Source of the DNA: Flavobacterium faecale
Lineage (GTDB): Bacteria > Bacteroidota > Bacteroidia > Flavobacteriales > Flavobacteriaceae
Assembly: GCF_003076455.1 (NCBI RefSeq)
Contig: NZ_CP020918.1
Span: 2,046,001-2,110,000, forward strand
Direction: 5' to 3'
Length of the DNA: 64,000 nt
The position numbers were made by a program, and so were the translations under genes. Below, in pieces: positions 41,337-51,089 of the stretch. Positions within the stretch are counted from its first letter, which is position 1, and each line of letters begins with the position of its first letter. The notes beneath the pieces are model-generated. The model was not told the origin of the DNA and ran no database searches. It saw nothing but the letters and a program-made list of their open reading frames with translations.

Positions 41337-42884
41337 TTAGTCTATTTTGCTAAAGTCTAAATCTTGAAAATCATAACTAAAATCGGTTAGCTCTGATATT
41401 GCATTCATTTTTAGTGCCGTAACTTCTTTTTTAGAGTTGTATTCGAATAGTAAATGGGCATCTGCATGAAAATAAGGGTTATCCCATTTCACTACATAAT
41501 TTCCGTCTTTATAGAAAAACACTTCACCTTTTAACTGTGAAGAGCGTTGTGATGCAAAATAAAGGCGTCCTTTTTTCGCTGAGATAGTCACATTACCAAA
41601 CCAATTGTCTTTGTAGGTTCCTAAAATGGCTTTGTAGTCTACTTTAATTTTTTCTTTTTTGTTGTTGGCTACAGTTGCCCAAACTAGATCGGTAACTTTG
41701 TCTGCAGAATCTTCATTGGCTTTCATTCTGTTACTATATTTCACCACATAATCTTCTGATGGGATTTCTAAGTAGCTGTCTTTTATGGTATTGGTTATGG
41801 CACTAAACGCCGCACCTGATTGCTGATTTGTCAAAACAATAATAGCCAATTGTAACTCAGGGATATAGGTTGTTTGGGTTACAATACCCTCAAGTCCGCC
41901 AGTGTGAGTAACTTGTTTGTACCCTTTGATATCACTTAGAAACCAACCCAATCCATAACCACTAAAGTGCGTGTTGTAAGGTGGTCGTCCTTTACTAGGG
42001 ATGATGGTTTGCAATTGCCACATTTCATCATGCTCCTTTTCAGAAACCAGTCTTTTTCCTTCATGTCCGTATTTCCCGTTATTCATGTGCATGATAGCCC
42101 ATTTACTCAAGTCGTTTACACTGGAATAGATACCAGCTGCGGCATCAAAAAGTTGATTTTTATACCTTTTTATGACTTTTAGTTTTCCGTCAATCGGTAC
42201 GTGGGGCACGATGATATTTGTGCTGTCTTTTAATCGAACAAAAGAGGCTGCACTATCATTCATTTCCAGTGGTTTCATAATTTTGCTTTCAATAAAATCA
42301 CACCAGCTTTGACCGCTAACCACTTGGATTACTTCGCCCGCTACAATATACAACAGATTGTCGTAGTCATATTTGGTTCTAAAACCAGAAACAGGTTTTA
42401 GGTATTGCAAGTTCACAATGATTTCTTGGGCCGTAAAGTTGCTTCCGTCGGGCCATATCATTAAATCTCCAGCTCCAAGGCCTAAGCCACTGCGGTGGGT
42501 GAGTAAATCTCTTATGGTAAATTCTTGAGTTACGTACTCATTGTACATTTTAAAATTAGGCAAGTATTTAATTACTTTGTCATCCCAGTTAATCTTCCCT
42601 TCGTCAACTAGCATAGCTAGCGCAGCACTGGTAAATGCTTTGCTATTTGATGCAATACCAAACAACGTATTTGCATCTACTTTTTCTTTGGTCTCAATAG
42701 ATTTAACACCATATCCTTTTGATAGAACTATTTTACCATCTTTTACAATAGCAACAGCGATCCCAGGAACATTAAAGGCGGTCAAGGTTTTGTTGACTAA
42801 TTGATCAACTTGTGTTTCGGTAATTTGTGCAACGGCAGTCGTAGCATTTGCAACCAATAATAGTAAGGCAATGTATTTTTTCAT
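41337..42884 (-). CDS. Periplasmic serine hydrolase, beta-lactamase class C/PBP4* family with C-terminal DUF3471-like domain
   Basis: This 515-residue exported protein has the signal peptide MKKYIALLLLVANATTAVAQ. The catalytic domain (about residues 24-365) has all class C/esterase motifs: S79-x-x-K82 in IASNSKAFTSAAL, Y-D-N in YDYDNLLYIV (~180), and HTGG (~330). The C-terminal ~120 residues form a beta-rich domain (GTYKDNWFGNVTISAKKGRLYF, in parts) of the DUF3471 type that often follows such hydrolases. Family members act as D-peptidases, esterases or beta-lactamases in the periplasm; substrate unknown. ATG at 42884. The SPOUT methyltransferase gene lies 13 bases upstream on the same strand, so the two may be co-transcribed. 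Confidence 0.88.
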   Translation of the reverse strand: MKKYIALLLLVANATTAVAQITETQVDQLVNKTLTAFNVPGIAVAIVKDGKIVLSKGYGVKSIETKEKVDANTLFGIASNSKAFTSAALAMLVDEGKINWDDKVIKYLPNFKMYNEYVTQEFTIRDLLTHRSGLGLGAGDLMIWPDGSNFTAQEIIVNLQYLKPVSGFRTKYDYDNLLYIVAGEVIQVVSGQSWCDFIESKIMKPLEMNDSAASFVRLKDSTNIIVPHVPIDGKLKVIKRYKNQLFDAAAGIYSSVNDLSKWAIMHMNNGKYGHEGKRLVSEKEHDEMWQLQTIIPSKGRPPYNTHFSGYGLGWFLSDIKGYKQVTHTGGLEGIVTQTTYIPELQLAIIVLTNQQSGAAFSAITNTIKDSYLEIPSEDYVVKYSNRMKANEDSADKVTDLVWATVANNKKEKIKVDYKAILGTYKDNWFGNVTISAKKGRLYFASQRSSQLKGEVFFYKDGNYVVKWDNPYFHADAHLLFEYNSKKEVTALKMNAISELTDFSYDFQDLDFSKID

Positions 42885-42897
42885 AATAATTTTTGGA

Positions 42898-43683
42898 TTA
42901 AAAACCTCTTTGTCTTTTTGCTTCGAATATTAAAATCGCCGCTGCTACAGATACATTCATAGAATCAATTTCGCCCTGCATCGGAATAATAATATTTTGT
43001 GTTGCGGCATCACGCCATTCTTGTGTGAGTCCGGTAGCCTCTGTGCCTACTACGAGTGCAGTGGGTGTGGTGTAATCTTGGGTATGATATCCGGTAGAGT
43101 TTTGCAATGTTGCGCAATAAAAATCAATCTTTTTTTCTTGCAAAAAAGCAATGATTTCTGCTGTTGTACCCGTGGCAATTTGGTTGGTAAACAAACAGCC
43201 TACGCTTGATCGCACGATATTTGGATTGTATAAATCACTTTTTGGATTGGCAATAATTACGGCATCAAGATTGGCGGCATCTGCGGTACGTAAAAGGGCA
43301 CCGATATTTCCTGGTTTTTCTGGAGCTTCGGCAATTAAAATCAACGGATTCTCTGAAAGTTTTAAATCGGATAACAACATCGATTTTGATTGCGCAATAG
43401 CCAAAATGCCTTCGGTTGTGTCACGATAGGCAAGTTTTTGAAAAACATCTTTATTAATCTCTATAAAATCAGCTGATGGAGCTGTTTTTTTTGCTTCAAG
43501 TTCGGTGCAAATTTCAGGGTAAAAAAGTATGGTTTCCATTTGATAACCACCTTTGATTGCGATTTCAATTTCACGTTTTCCTTCAATAATAAAAGTACCG
43601 GTTTGTTTGCGGTTCTTTGCTTTTTCTTGTAATAAAACCAACGATTTTATAAACGGATTCTGAACGGAGGAAATTTGTTTCAA
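42898..43683 (-). CDS. SPOUT (TrmH-family) RNA methyltransferase
   Basis: This 261-residue enzyme has an N-terminal substrate-binding domain (about residues 1-95: FIIEGKREIEIAIKGGY). The SPOUT knot domain carries the three TrmH motifs: LIAEAPEKPGNIGALLRTA (motif 1, ~115-133), VVGTEATGLTQEW (motif 2, ~212-224) and IPMQGEIDSMNVSVAAAILIF (motif 3, in parts, ~231-251). These motifs specify ribose 2'-O-methylation with S-adenosylmethionine, usually of 23S rRNA or tRNA. The exact target is undecided; the overall form resembles RlmB or the TsnR-like group. ATG at 43683, divergent from the TRIC channel gene. Confidence 0.9.
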   Translation of the reverse strand: MKQISSVQNPFIKSLVLLQEKAKNRKQTGTFIIEGKREIEIAIKGGYQMETILFYPEICTELEAKKTAPSADFIEINKDVFQKLAYRDTTEGILAIAQSKSMLLSDLKLSENPLILIAEAPEKPGNIGALLRTADAANLDAVIIANPKSDLYNPNIVRSSVGCLFTNQIATGTTAEIIAFLQEKKIDFYCATLQNSTGYHTQDYTTPTALVVGTEATGLTQEWRDAATQNIIIPMQGEIDSMNVSVAAAILIFEAKRQRGF

Positions 43684-43847
43684 GGGATGCTATTTAGGAT
43701 TATTATCTAGGTCTGTTTTGCTGCTTTACAGTTTTAACTTGGGGATAAAAAATGCAATTAAAATGCTAAGATACTATAGATTTTTTTAATTTAAAATAGA
43801 ATCCAGAGAACGCAGGACAAATGATGAATAATGTGTTTTTATTTTTC

Positions 43848-43855
43848 TACTTTTG
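43848..43855 (+). promoter_or_regulatory. -7 promoter box of the TRIC-family gene
   Basis: TACTTTTG followed by CACC matches TAnnTTTG, 34 bases before the ATG at 43890. It lies inside the longer in-frame reading from 43821, supporting the shorter protein. Confidence 0.5.
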
Positions 43856-43889
43856 CACCCCTTTTCAAACTGTTATAAATTATAGTGTT

Positions 43890-44492
43890 ATGTTTTATTG
43901 GATTCAAATTGTTGGTGTTTTGGCGTTCTCCATGTCAGGGGCCTTAACGGCTATGAATAAAAGGATGGATGCGTTCGGAATTTTCATCATCGCATTTGTT
44001 ACTGCTCTGGGTGGTGGTACTTTGAGAGATGTTTTGATTGGAAAAACTCCCGTAAGTTGGATGGAGGATTTAACCTATGTCAATTTGGTTGTGGCAGGAT
44101 TTTTTTTAGCTATTATTTTTCGAAAAAAACTAGAGTATCTTAGGGTATCTTTTTTCTTATTTGACACCATCGGACTCGGTGTTTTTACTCTCATTGGTTT
44201 AGAAAAAGGAATTAATATTGGTTTGCATCCCGTAATTTGTGTAGCGATCGGGACTATGACCGCTTGTTTTGGTGGGGTGATACGTGATATATTGTGCAAT
44301 GAAATCCCGGTTATTTTTCGAAAAGAAGTCTATGCAACAATTTGTATAATGGGTGGAATCCTATTTTTTATACTTAGAAAATTCAATCTCAACGAAGATA
44401 TTTTATATCTAATTACTTCTTCTTTTATTATATCCATTCGTTTGTTGGCTGTACAGTTTAAATGGGCTTTGCCAGCTATTCAACATAAATAA
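43890..44492 (+). CDS. Trimeric intracellular cation (TRIC) channel family protein, UPF0126/YicG type
   Basis: This protein of 200 residues has seven membrane helices in two repeated halves of three plus one. Each half carries the family's glycine-rich motif: FVTALGGGTLRDVLIG (about 38-53) and IGTMTACFGGVIRDILCNE (about 122-140). The GG-x-x-RD pattern in both halves is diagnostic. Prokaryotic TRIC proteins form trimeric potassium-permeable channels; a link to amino-acid uptake has been proposed for some relatives. Start taken as the ATG at 43890 (MFYWIQIVGVLAFSMSGAL) because a promoter box lies within the longer alternative. Single gene. Confidence 0.92.
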   Translation: MFYWIQIVGVLAFSMSGALTAMNKRMDAFGIFIIAFVTALGGGTLRDVLIGKTPVSWMEDLTYVNLVVAGFFLAIIFRKKLEYLRVSFFLFDTIGLGVFTLIGLEKGINIGLHPVICVAIGTMTACFGGVIRDILCNEIPVIFRKEVYATICIMGGILFFILRKFNLNEDILYLITSSFIISIRLLAVQFKWALPAIQHK

Positions 44493-44745
44493 GGTGCAAC
44501 TTTTCTTTTTTATCGAATGTGTATTTGTAATTCGCATTATTGGTTTAGGTTGAATAAGGTATGACAGCAAAAGAAGCAACACTCTGATTGTGAAATCTAC
44601 TATTTACTATTTCTTTTTATTCGAAAAAAATAAAAATAGGACCCTCTTTTTGACTATTTTAAGGTTGCATTCATGGCTTGTTTTGATTTTTAGGATATAA
44701 AATCGATAAAAAGTCTTATTTTCACCACTTAATAGTGCAGGTATA

Positions 44746-45723
44746 GTGAGTCATTTTCAAGTAAAAAAATATACAACCGAAGAGTACAGCCAATGGAACG
44801 CCTTTGTTTCTGGGGCAAAAAACGCTACTTTTTTGTTTCATCGTGATTTTATGGAGTACCATCAAGATCGATTTGAAGATTGCTCTTTGATGGTGTTCGA
44901 AAATGAAAAAATAGTTGCAATTTTACCTGCAAATCGACTGGGCAAAATGCTGCTTTCGCACCAAGGATTAAGTTATGGTGGACTAGTTTACACACAAGAT
45001 TTACGGTTAACCTCTGTGGTCTCCATTTTTGCAGCCGTACTAAAGTTTCTTGAACAAATAGAAATCACAACTTTGCAACTTAAATTGCTTCCAACTTTTT
45101 ACCATCAAAAACCGGCTCAAGAAATAGATTATGTTCTGTTTTTACTACAAGCAAAACTAATCCGTAGAGATAGTAGCTCACTAATTGATTTATCACAGAA
45201 AGTAACTTTTTCGAAATTAAGAAAAAGAGGAATTTCAAAAGCCGTAAAGAATCAGTTGGTCATAAAAGAAGAAAATCAGTTGACTGCGTTTTGGTCGCAA
45301 GTCTTGATTCCGAATTTAAAAAACAGACATGAGGCACAACCTGTTCATTCGATTGAGGAAATTACTTTACTCAAAGCAAAATTTCCTTTACAAATAAAAC
45401 AATTTAGCGTCTACAAAGACGATATAATTGTAGCAGGAACCACAATTTTTGAGTCGAACAACGTGGCGCATTGTCAATACATTTCAAAATATGAAGGTGG
45501 TGAAAACTTGGGTTCTTTGGATTTTCTATTTCAGTATTTAATCACCGAAAAATATAAAAACAAACGTTATTTTGACTTCGGAATTTCAAATGAAGAACAA
45601 GGTCGAAAATTAAATAAAGGCTTGAGTAACTGGAAAGAAAGTTTTGGAGCCAGTACCGCTGTACATGACTTTTATGAAATTGAAATTGCAAAATATCCTT
45701 TGCTCGAAAATTGTATGATATGA
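44746..45723 (+). CDS. GNAT-type N-acyltransferase (FemAB-like fold)
   Basis: This 325-residue protein has two halves that resemble the double-GNAT FemAB/Acetyltransf_6 family. [21 protein letters not shown] (in two parts, ~244-264) and [19 protein letters not shown] (~273-291) near the C-terminus fit the acyl-CoA-binding GNAT core. The start is a GTG at 44746 giving [17 protein letters not shown]; no ATG lies near. It overlaps the aminotransferase gene by four bases (ATGA). From this coupling it probably acylates the amino sugar made by that enzyme, or adds an amino acid to the polymer; this is inference. First gene of the envelope-polymer cassette that runs to 51089. No signal peptide: cytoplasmic. 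Confidence 0.75.
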   Translation: MSHFQVKKYTTEEYSQWNAFVSGAKNATFLFHRDFMEYHQDRFEDCSLMVFENEKIVAILPANRLGKMLLSHQGLSYGGLVYTQDLRLTSVVSIFAAVLKFLEQIEITTLQLKLLPTFYHQKPAQEIDYVLFLLQAKLIRRDSSSLIDLSQKVTFSKLRKRGISKAVKNQLVIKEENQLTAFWSQVLIPNLKNRHEAQPVHSIEEITLLKAKFPLQIKQFSVYKDDIIVAGTTIFESNNVAHCQYISKYEGGENLGSLDFLFQYLITEKYKNKRYFDFGISNEEQGRKLNKGLSNWKESFGASTAVHDFYEIEIAKYPLLENCMI

Positions 45724-46820
45724 TTCCGTTTTTAGATTTAAAAAAAATGAACCAGCCCTACGAAGCTGCCTTTCAAGAAAAAGTAACCGCTTTTTTTGAA
45801 AAAGGATGGTATATTCTAGGTGATGAAGTTGCTGCTTTCGAAAAGCAATTTGCAGCCTATTGTGGCACCACCCATTGCATAGGTGTAGGTAATGGACTCG
45901 ACGCGTTGGTTTTGATTTTAAAAGGTTATATCACCCTTGGTAAACTCCAAAAGGGAGATGAGGTTATTGTGCCTGCCAATACTTATATAGCGACAATTTT
46001 AGCGATATTACAATCAGATTTGGTTCCTGTTATGGTCGAGCCAACTGAAGATACATTTAATATAGATACTTCATTAATTCCGAAAAAAATAACACCAAAA
46101 ACCAAAGCTATTTTGACAGTACATTTGTACGGACAATGTAGTGATATGGACGAAATTATAACAATTGCAAAAGCACATAATTTATTAGTTATTGAAGATG
46201 CCGCTCAGGCTCATGGTGCCGTTTTTCAAGACAAGAGAGTAGGAAGTTTAGGCAATGCTGCTGCTTTTAGTTTCTATCCGGGGAAAAATTTGGGAGCTCT
46301 TGGTGATGGTGGTGCTATTACCACCAATGATGACGATTTGGCTGAAGTACTGTTTTCGTTACGTAATTATGGTTCTAGAGTAAAATACAAAAACGATTAT
46401 ATTGGTTTTAATTCAAGATTAGATGAATTGCAAGCTGCTTTTTTGAATCTAAAATTACCAAACTTAGATAAAGATAATCAGCTGCGAAGAGATATTGCAA
46501 GTAGGTATCTAGCGGAGATTAAGAATAAGGAAGTTAGATTACCTAAATGGGATTTTTCAAATAATCATGTGTTTCATTTGTTTGTTATTCGAATAAAGAG
46601 AAGAGATGATTTACAAAAAAAATTATTTGGAAACGGAATCCAAACTGTGATACATTATCCCATACCACCACATCAACAAAATGCGTTGAAGGAATGGAAT
46701 CATTTGTCATTGCCGATTACAGAAAAAATTCATGATGAAGTTTTGAGTCTTCCTATAAGTCCTGTTTTGACTACGGAGGAAGTAGATACGATTATTCGAA
46801 TATTAAATTCATTTTTATAA
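45720..46820 (+). CDS. DegT/DnrJ/EryC1/StrS sugar aminotransferase (FdtB/QdtB-like)
   Basis: This protein of 366 residues depends on pyridoxal phosphate. Visible features: [17 protein letters not shown] at the N-terminus, [12 protein letters not shown] (cofactor phosphate region), [11 protein letters not shown] (aspartate to the pyridine nitrogen, ~156-166) and the cofactor lysine in [18 protein letters not shown] (~183-200). The C-terminus [14 protein letters not shown] is usual for enzymes making dTDP-3-amino-3,6-dideoxyhexoses. It should transaminate a nucleotide keto-sugar for a surface polymer. The true start is the ATG at 45720, overlapping the stop of the preceding gene (ATGA), rather than an in-frame TTG nine bases earlier. 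Its stop overlaps the next ATG (TAATG), so three genes are translationally coupled. Confidence 0.9.
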   Translation: MIPFLDLKKMNQPYEAAFQEKVTAFFEKGWYILGDEVAAFEKQFAAYCGTTHCIGVGNGLDALVLILKGYITLGKLQKGDEVIVPANTYIATILAILQSDLVPVMVEPTEDTFNIDTSLIPKKITPKTKAILTVHLYGQCSDMDEIITIAKAHNLLVIEDAAQAHGAVFQDKRVGSLGNAAAFSFYPGKNLGALGDGGAITTNDDDLAEVLFSLRNYGSRVKYKNDYIGFNSRLDELQAAFLNLKLPNLDKDNQLRRDIASRYLAEIKNKEVRLPKWDFSNNHVFHLFVIRIKRRDDLQKKLFGNGIQTVIHYPIPPHQQNALKEWNHLSLPITEKIHDEVLSLPISPVLTTEEVDTIIRILNSFL

Positions 46821-48139
46821 TGAAAAAAATAAGAGAAATAGTCAAAAAAAACATCCATCCCAAACTATGGCGTTTTCTTGCTGATAGTTATATATTTATA
46901 ATGACTAATCGTCTTTACGTCTATTATTTATTTTATATCTCCCCCAAAAGACAAGAAAAAGCTTTAAAAAGAATTAGAAAAAAAGACAAAATAAAAGTAG
47001 CATTTTTTCTGATACACGAATCGGTTTGGAAATACGATTTGGTTTATAGATTAATGGTAGAACACCCTAAATTTGATCCTGTTATTTTTGTTTGTCCAGT
47101 GGTTAATTATGGAAAAGATAGCATGTTGTATGAGATGAATAAATCTTTTACTGTTTTTAAAAATAAAGGGTATAATGTGTTAAGAACATTTGATGATATT
47201 ACAGGGAAATATCTTGACATACAAAAAGAATATGCTCCAGATATTATTTTCTATACCAATCCTTATAATGGATTAATAGATAAGCGGTATTATATTTACA
47301 AATTTCCTACTACCTTAATATGTTATGTTCCCTATGCTATTATGACTACGAAGTACGATTCATTTTTTAATTTAGATTTCCATAATATAGTTTGGAAAAT
47401 TTTTTCAGAAACGCCCCTTCATCATAAAATATTGACTGAAAAGCAAAAAATAAAAGCTCGGAACAGTATTGTTACAGGTTTTCCAGGATTCGATCAGTTG
47501 CTAATTAACAAAAAGCCAGATGATAAGGTATGGAAAAGCACTAGTGAAAATTTAAAGCGCGTGATATGGGCACCACATCATTTGATGAAGGAGTTGAATA
47601 AAGTGTCCAATTTTTTAGAATATTATGATTATTTTTTAGAGCTAGCAAATAGGTATCAAGATAAATTGCAAATTGCGTTTAAACCACATCCATTGTTGCG
47701 ATTGAAGTTGGAAAAAGATCCTGACTGGGGAAAAAAAAAGACAGATGCATATTTTGAAAAGTGGGATATATTGGCCAACGGACAGTTGGAGAATGGAAAT
47801 TACGATGATCTTTTTTTAACATCAGATGCTTTGATTCATGACTGTGGTTCCTTTATGGCAGAGTACCTTGTTACAGGAAAACCAACGCTTTTTATGGTTA
47901 GAAATGAAGCCGTTATGGAAGAATGGAATGAGTTTGGACAAAAAGTAGTTTCGTTGCATTATCAATCTAGAAATTTCCAAGAAGTAGATGATTTTATTAT
48001 GGATGTTGTCTTGAGTGAAAAGGACTGGATGAAAGAGGATAGAAAGACATTTGTGCGAGAATTTTTAATTCAAAATCCTAAATCAACTGCTTCTGAAAAT
48101 ATTTTACGATATTTAGAAGGGCAAATTTTTAAATATTAA
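46820..48139 (+). CDS. CDP-glycerol/CDP-ribitol polyol-phosphotransferase family protein (TagB/TagF-like)
   Basis: This 439-residue protein has a GT-B-like fold typical of teichoic-acid polyol-phosphate transferases. The C-terminal half has the recognisable blocks VIWAPHHLM (~250), LQIAFKPHPLL (catalytic or phosphate-binding histidine, ~290) and SDALIHDCGSFMAEYLVTGKPTLFM (in parts, ~335-358), equivalent to the SD-x-SS-x5-Y/F-x3-KP motif of TagF. There is no cleaved signal; a hydrophobic patch near residues 18-40 may associate with the membrane. Family members transfer glycerol phosphate or ribitol phosphate from the CDP form. With the CDP-ribitol synthase-like gene directly downstream, ribitol phosphate is the best guess. 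ATG overlaps the previous stop by one base. Confidence 0.82.
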   Translation: MKKIREIVKKNIHPKLWRFLADSYIFIMTNRLYVYYLFYISPKRQEKALKRIRKKDKIKVAFFLIHESVWKYDLVYRLMVEHPKFDPVIFVCPVVNYGKDSMLYEMNKSFTVFKNKGYNVLRTFDDITGKYLDIQKEYAPDIIFYTNPYNGLIDKRYYIYKFPTTLICYVPYAIMTTKYDSFFNLDFHNIVWKIFSETPLHHKILTEKQKIKARNSIVTGFPGFDQLLINKKPDDKVWKSTSENLKRVIWAPHHLMKELNKVSNFLEYYDYFLELANRYQDKLQIAFKPHPLLRLKLEKDPDWGKKKTDAYFEKWDILANGQLENGNYDDLFLTSDALIHDCGSFMAEYLVTGKPTLFMVRNEAVMEEWNEFGQKVVSLHYQSRNFQEVDDFIMDVVLSEKDWMKEDRKTFVREFLIQNPKSTASENILRYLEGQIFKY

Positions 48140-48178
48140 AAAGTACTTTTGACATTCATAATTTAGAAATAATAATAA

Positions 48179-49555
48179 ATGAACATAGCTGTCATCTTAG
48201 CGGGAGGAGTAGGAGCAAGATTGGGGATGTCTTTGCCAAAGCAGTTTTTTAAGGTTGCTGGAAAAATGGTAATAGAACATGCAGTTGACGTCTTCGAAAA
48301 AAATGAATTAATTGACGAGATAGCCATTGTTACCAACGGCCATTATACTTTTATGGTCGAAGATATGATTATTAAGAATAATTGGAAAAAGGTAAAAAAG
48401 ATTTTGGAAGGAGGAGAGGAACGATATCATTCTAGCTTAGCAGCAGTTAATGCTTATGATGATTTTAAAGAAGCCAATTTGATATTTCATGATGCTGCTC
48501 GTCCCTTATTGAGTCAACGAATAGTAAATGATGTTGTAAAAGCAATGGATACTTTTAATGCCGTTGATGTTGCAATTAATTCTGCCGATACTATTATTGA
48601 AGTAGCTAATGAAATTATAACAGCCATTCCAGAAAGAGTAAAAATGAGGAGAGGTCAAACTCCTCAAAGTTTCAAACAAGCTCTTATTGCAAAAGCATAT
48701 AAAATTGCATTAAAGGATAAAAATTTTAGTGCAAGTGATGATTGTGGAATTGTTAAAAAGTATCTTCCCCAAGAAAAAATCTTTGTGGTAAAAGGGGAGG
48801 AAGTGAATATGAAATTAACCTATCCAGAGGATACTTATTTATTGGATAAACTTTTTCAATTGCGTTCAGCAGAAATTCAAAATTTCAAGCTTTCACCAGC
48901 TATTTTAAATGGCAAGGTAATGGTAGTTTTTGGAGGTACATACGGAATTGGAAAAAGCATTTTAGAACTTGGAGCCTTAAATGGTATTAAAGTTTATAAT
49001 TTTTCTCGTTCTCATAATAATGTTGATGTTGCCAAGAAAGACGAAGTAGAAAGGGCTTTGAACGAAGTTTTTCAAATAGAAAAAAAAATTGATTTTATAG
49101 TTAATGCAGCTGCAATATTACACAAGGAGCCTCTAGAGACCATGCAATACGATGCTATTTGTCAGGCTATAAATACAAATTATTACGGTACGATTACAGT
49201 AGCAATTGCATCTCTACCATATTTAAAAAAATCAAATGGACATATTTTGTTTTTTACTTCAAGTTCTTACACAAGAGGTAGAGCATTTTATAGTATTTAT
49301 TCGTCTACAAAAGCTGCAGTAGTTAATTTTGTTCAAGCTATTTCACAAGAATGGGAGTCTTTTGGGATTAAAGTAAATTGTATTAATCCAGAGCGAACAC
49401 AGACACCTATGAGGATTAAAAACTTTGGCAGTGAACCAGAAGACTCTTTGCTAAAGCCAGAAACAGTAGCTATGAGATGTTTACAGACTTTGCAGTCTAA
49501 TTGCACGGGACAAGTGATCGACGTTCGGTTAAATCACCAGGAAAAGGATAAATAA
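48179..49555 (+). CDS. Bifunctional cytidylyltransferase-SDR fusion, CDP-ribitol synthase (Acs1/Bcs1)-like
   Basis: This 458-residue fusion has two domains. Residues ~1-230 are an IspD-like cytidylyltransferase (ILAGGVGARLGMSLPKQF, 6-23; FHDAARPLL; RGQTPQSFK). Residues ~235-458 are a short-chain dehydrogenase with the cofactor loop VVFGGTYGIGKS and catalytic S...Y-x-x-x-K in FFTSSSYTRGRAFYSIYSSTK (in parts). The same order and length are found in Haemophilus Acs1/Bcs1, which reduce ribulose 5-phosphate to ribitol 5-phosphate and activate it with CTP to CDP-ribitol for capsule synthesis. The neighbouring polyol-phosphotransferase-like gene fits that role. An IspD role in isoprenoid synthesis is unlikely given the fusion and context. 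ATG at 48179, 39 bases after the preceding gene. Confidence 0.85.
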   Translation: MNIAVILAGGVGARLGMSLPKQFFKVAGKMVIEHAVDVFEKNELIDEIAIVTNGHYTFMVEDMIIKNNWKKVKKILEGGEERYHSSLAAVNAYDDFKEANLIFHDAARPLLSQRIVNDVVKAMDTFNAVDVAINSADTIIEVANEIITAIPERVKMRRGQTPQSFKQALIAKAYKIALKDKNFSASDDCGIVKKYLPQEKIFVVKGEEVNMKLTYPEDTYLLDKLFQLRSAEIQNFKLSPAILNGKVMVVFGGTYGIGKSILELGALNGIKVYNFSRSHNNVDVAKKDEVERALNEVFQIEKKIDFIVNAAAILHKEPLETMQYDAICQAINTNYYGTITVAIASLPYLKKSNGHILFFTSSSYTRGRAFYSIYSSTKAAVVNFVQAISQEWESFGIKVNCINPERTQTPMRIKNFGSEPEDSLLKPETVAMRCLQTLQSNCTGQVIDVRLNHQEKDK

Positions 49556-49640
49556 GAATTAATAATTTTCATGTTTAAGTGCTATTTTAAATGTATAAAT
49601 AGCAAGTTTTATTTTTAATTATTTTTAAAATTAGAATAGA

Positions 49641-51089
49641 TTGTTAAAATCAACAGCAGTCAGGGGAGTTTTATGGTCAGCAATTGACAAGTTTGCGGTA
49701 CAGGCTAGTCAATTTGCAGTTAGCATTTTGCTAGCTCGTTTGCTGGTACCCGAAGATTTCGGTTTGATAGGTATGTTGGCCATATTTATCGCTATTTCGC
49801 AAGCTTTTATAGAAAGTGGTTTGGGATCGGGCCTCATTCAGCGTCAAGAGAGAACTGATCAGGATTTTTCTACTTTGTTTATTTTTAATTTAGCGGTAAG
49901 TGCTACCTTATATATAGGACTGTTTATTGCTTCGCCTTATGTAGCTCAGTTTTTCAAAGAACCACAGTTGGTTAATTTACTGCGCGTATTGAGTTTGAAC
50001 TTGATAGTTATTGCTTTTTCAATCGTGCAGCGAACTAAGTTGACGATAAATCTCGATTTTAAATCTATTGCCAAAAGCAATTTAATTGGGGTAGTAGTTG
50101 GTGGTTTTGGTGGAATACTGGCAGCAATAAATGGTTGTGGAGTTTGGTCGTTAGTGTATCAAATTTTGGCAGGATCACTTGCCTCGTGTATAGCATTGTG
50201 GTTTTTGAGCAGTTGGAAAGCCTCTGTGTATTTCTCAAAGGACTCTTTTAGGTCCTTGTTTGGTTATGGATCCAAATTGTTACTTGCAGGTTTGTATGCT
50301 CAGGTGATGAACAATGTTTACAATGTTTTCTTGGGTAAATATTACTCTTCAATTGCGTTGGGGTATTATTCACGAGCAAAAAACCTAGCCGATGTTTCTG
50401 CAGGAACCATTTCAAGTGCGTTGCAACAAGTAACATTTCCTATGTTGGCAAGCGTACAGCACGATCGAGATAAAGTAGTCCTTATATATAGTAAGATGAT
50501 ACGACTTTCGGGTTTTGTTATCATTCCGTTCATGACATTGATCGCTTTGCAAGCTAAGCCCATCGTTTTAGTATTGCTTACCGAGAAATGGGTGTTGTTG
50601 ATTCCATTATTACAATGGATGGTTTTTTCGCGTATCTTTTTACCATTGAGCGTAATTAATATGAATTTACTCAACGCTATTGGCCGTTCCGACTTATTCT
50701 TGAAAGTAGATTTGTCCAAATTTCCTATAACAGTCATAGCAATGATTATTACCATTCCGCTAGGAGTGAAGGCAATTGTGATTGGACATGTGATAACAGC
50801 TGCTTTATCCTATTTGATTAATGCCTACCTCCCAGGTAAATTTTATGGTTACGGTGCCTTGCATCAGTTGCGCGATATGCTGCCAGTAGTGGGAGCAACC
50901 GTACTTATGTCAATTTGTGTAATTGTGAGTACCTTTCTCATACATAATTTAGTTATTCAACTTTTTTTAGGGTCAGCTGTTGGCTTTGTTAGCTATATGT
51001 TTTCTTGCAGGATCTTCAAAATTAAAGAGTACAATGAAATCAAGCAGCTAGTTCAAAAATTATTATCTAAAAAAGAAGTTACAAACTAA
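49641..51089 (+). CDS. Polysaccharide flippase, MOP superfamily (Wzx/WzxC-like)
   Basis: This 482-residue inner-membrane protein has about 12-14 helices and the MOP flippase pattern at the start: LWSAIDKFAVQASQFAVSIL, then LLVPEDFGLIGMLAIF (about residues 12-48), as in WzxC/RfbX lipopolysaccharide exporters. It should move the lipid-linked unit built by the cassette across the inner membrane. The start is a TTG at 49641 (LKSTAVRGVLWS), because an in-frame TAG lies three codons upstream and no ATG gives a full first helix. Last gene of the cassette; 650 bases without a gene follow. No terminator was recognised directly after it. The helix count is an estimate. Confidence 0.9.
   Translation: MLKSTAVRGVLWSAIDKFAVQASQFAVSILLARLLVPEDFGLIGMLAIFIAISQAFIESGLGSGLIQRQERTDQDFSTLFIFNLAVSATLYIGLFIASPYVAQFFKEPQLVNLLRVLSLNLIVIAFSIVQRTKLTINLDFKSIAKSNLIGVVVGGFGGILAAINGCGVWSLVYQILAGSLASCIALWFLSSWKASVYFSKDSFRSLFGYGSKLLLAGLYAQVMNNVYNVFLGKYYSSIALGYYSRAKNLADVSAGTISSALQQVTFPMLASVQHDRDKVVLIYSKMIRLSGFVIIPFMTLIALQAKPIVLVLLTEKWVLLIPLLQWMVFSRIFLPLSVINMNLLNAIGRSDLFLKVDLSKFPITVIAMIITIPLGVKAIVIGHVITAALSYLINAYLPGKFYGYGALHQLRDMLPVVGATVLMSICVIVSTFLIHNLVIQLFLGSAVGFVSYMFSCRIFKIKEYNEIKQLVQKLLSKKEVTN

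Noticed and set aside
48179..48900. IspD of the isoprenoid pathway
   Set aside because: The cytidylyltransferase is fused to an SDR domain and lies in a polymer cassette, which fits CDP-ribitol synthesis better.
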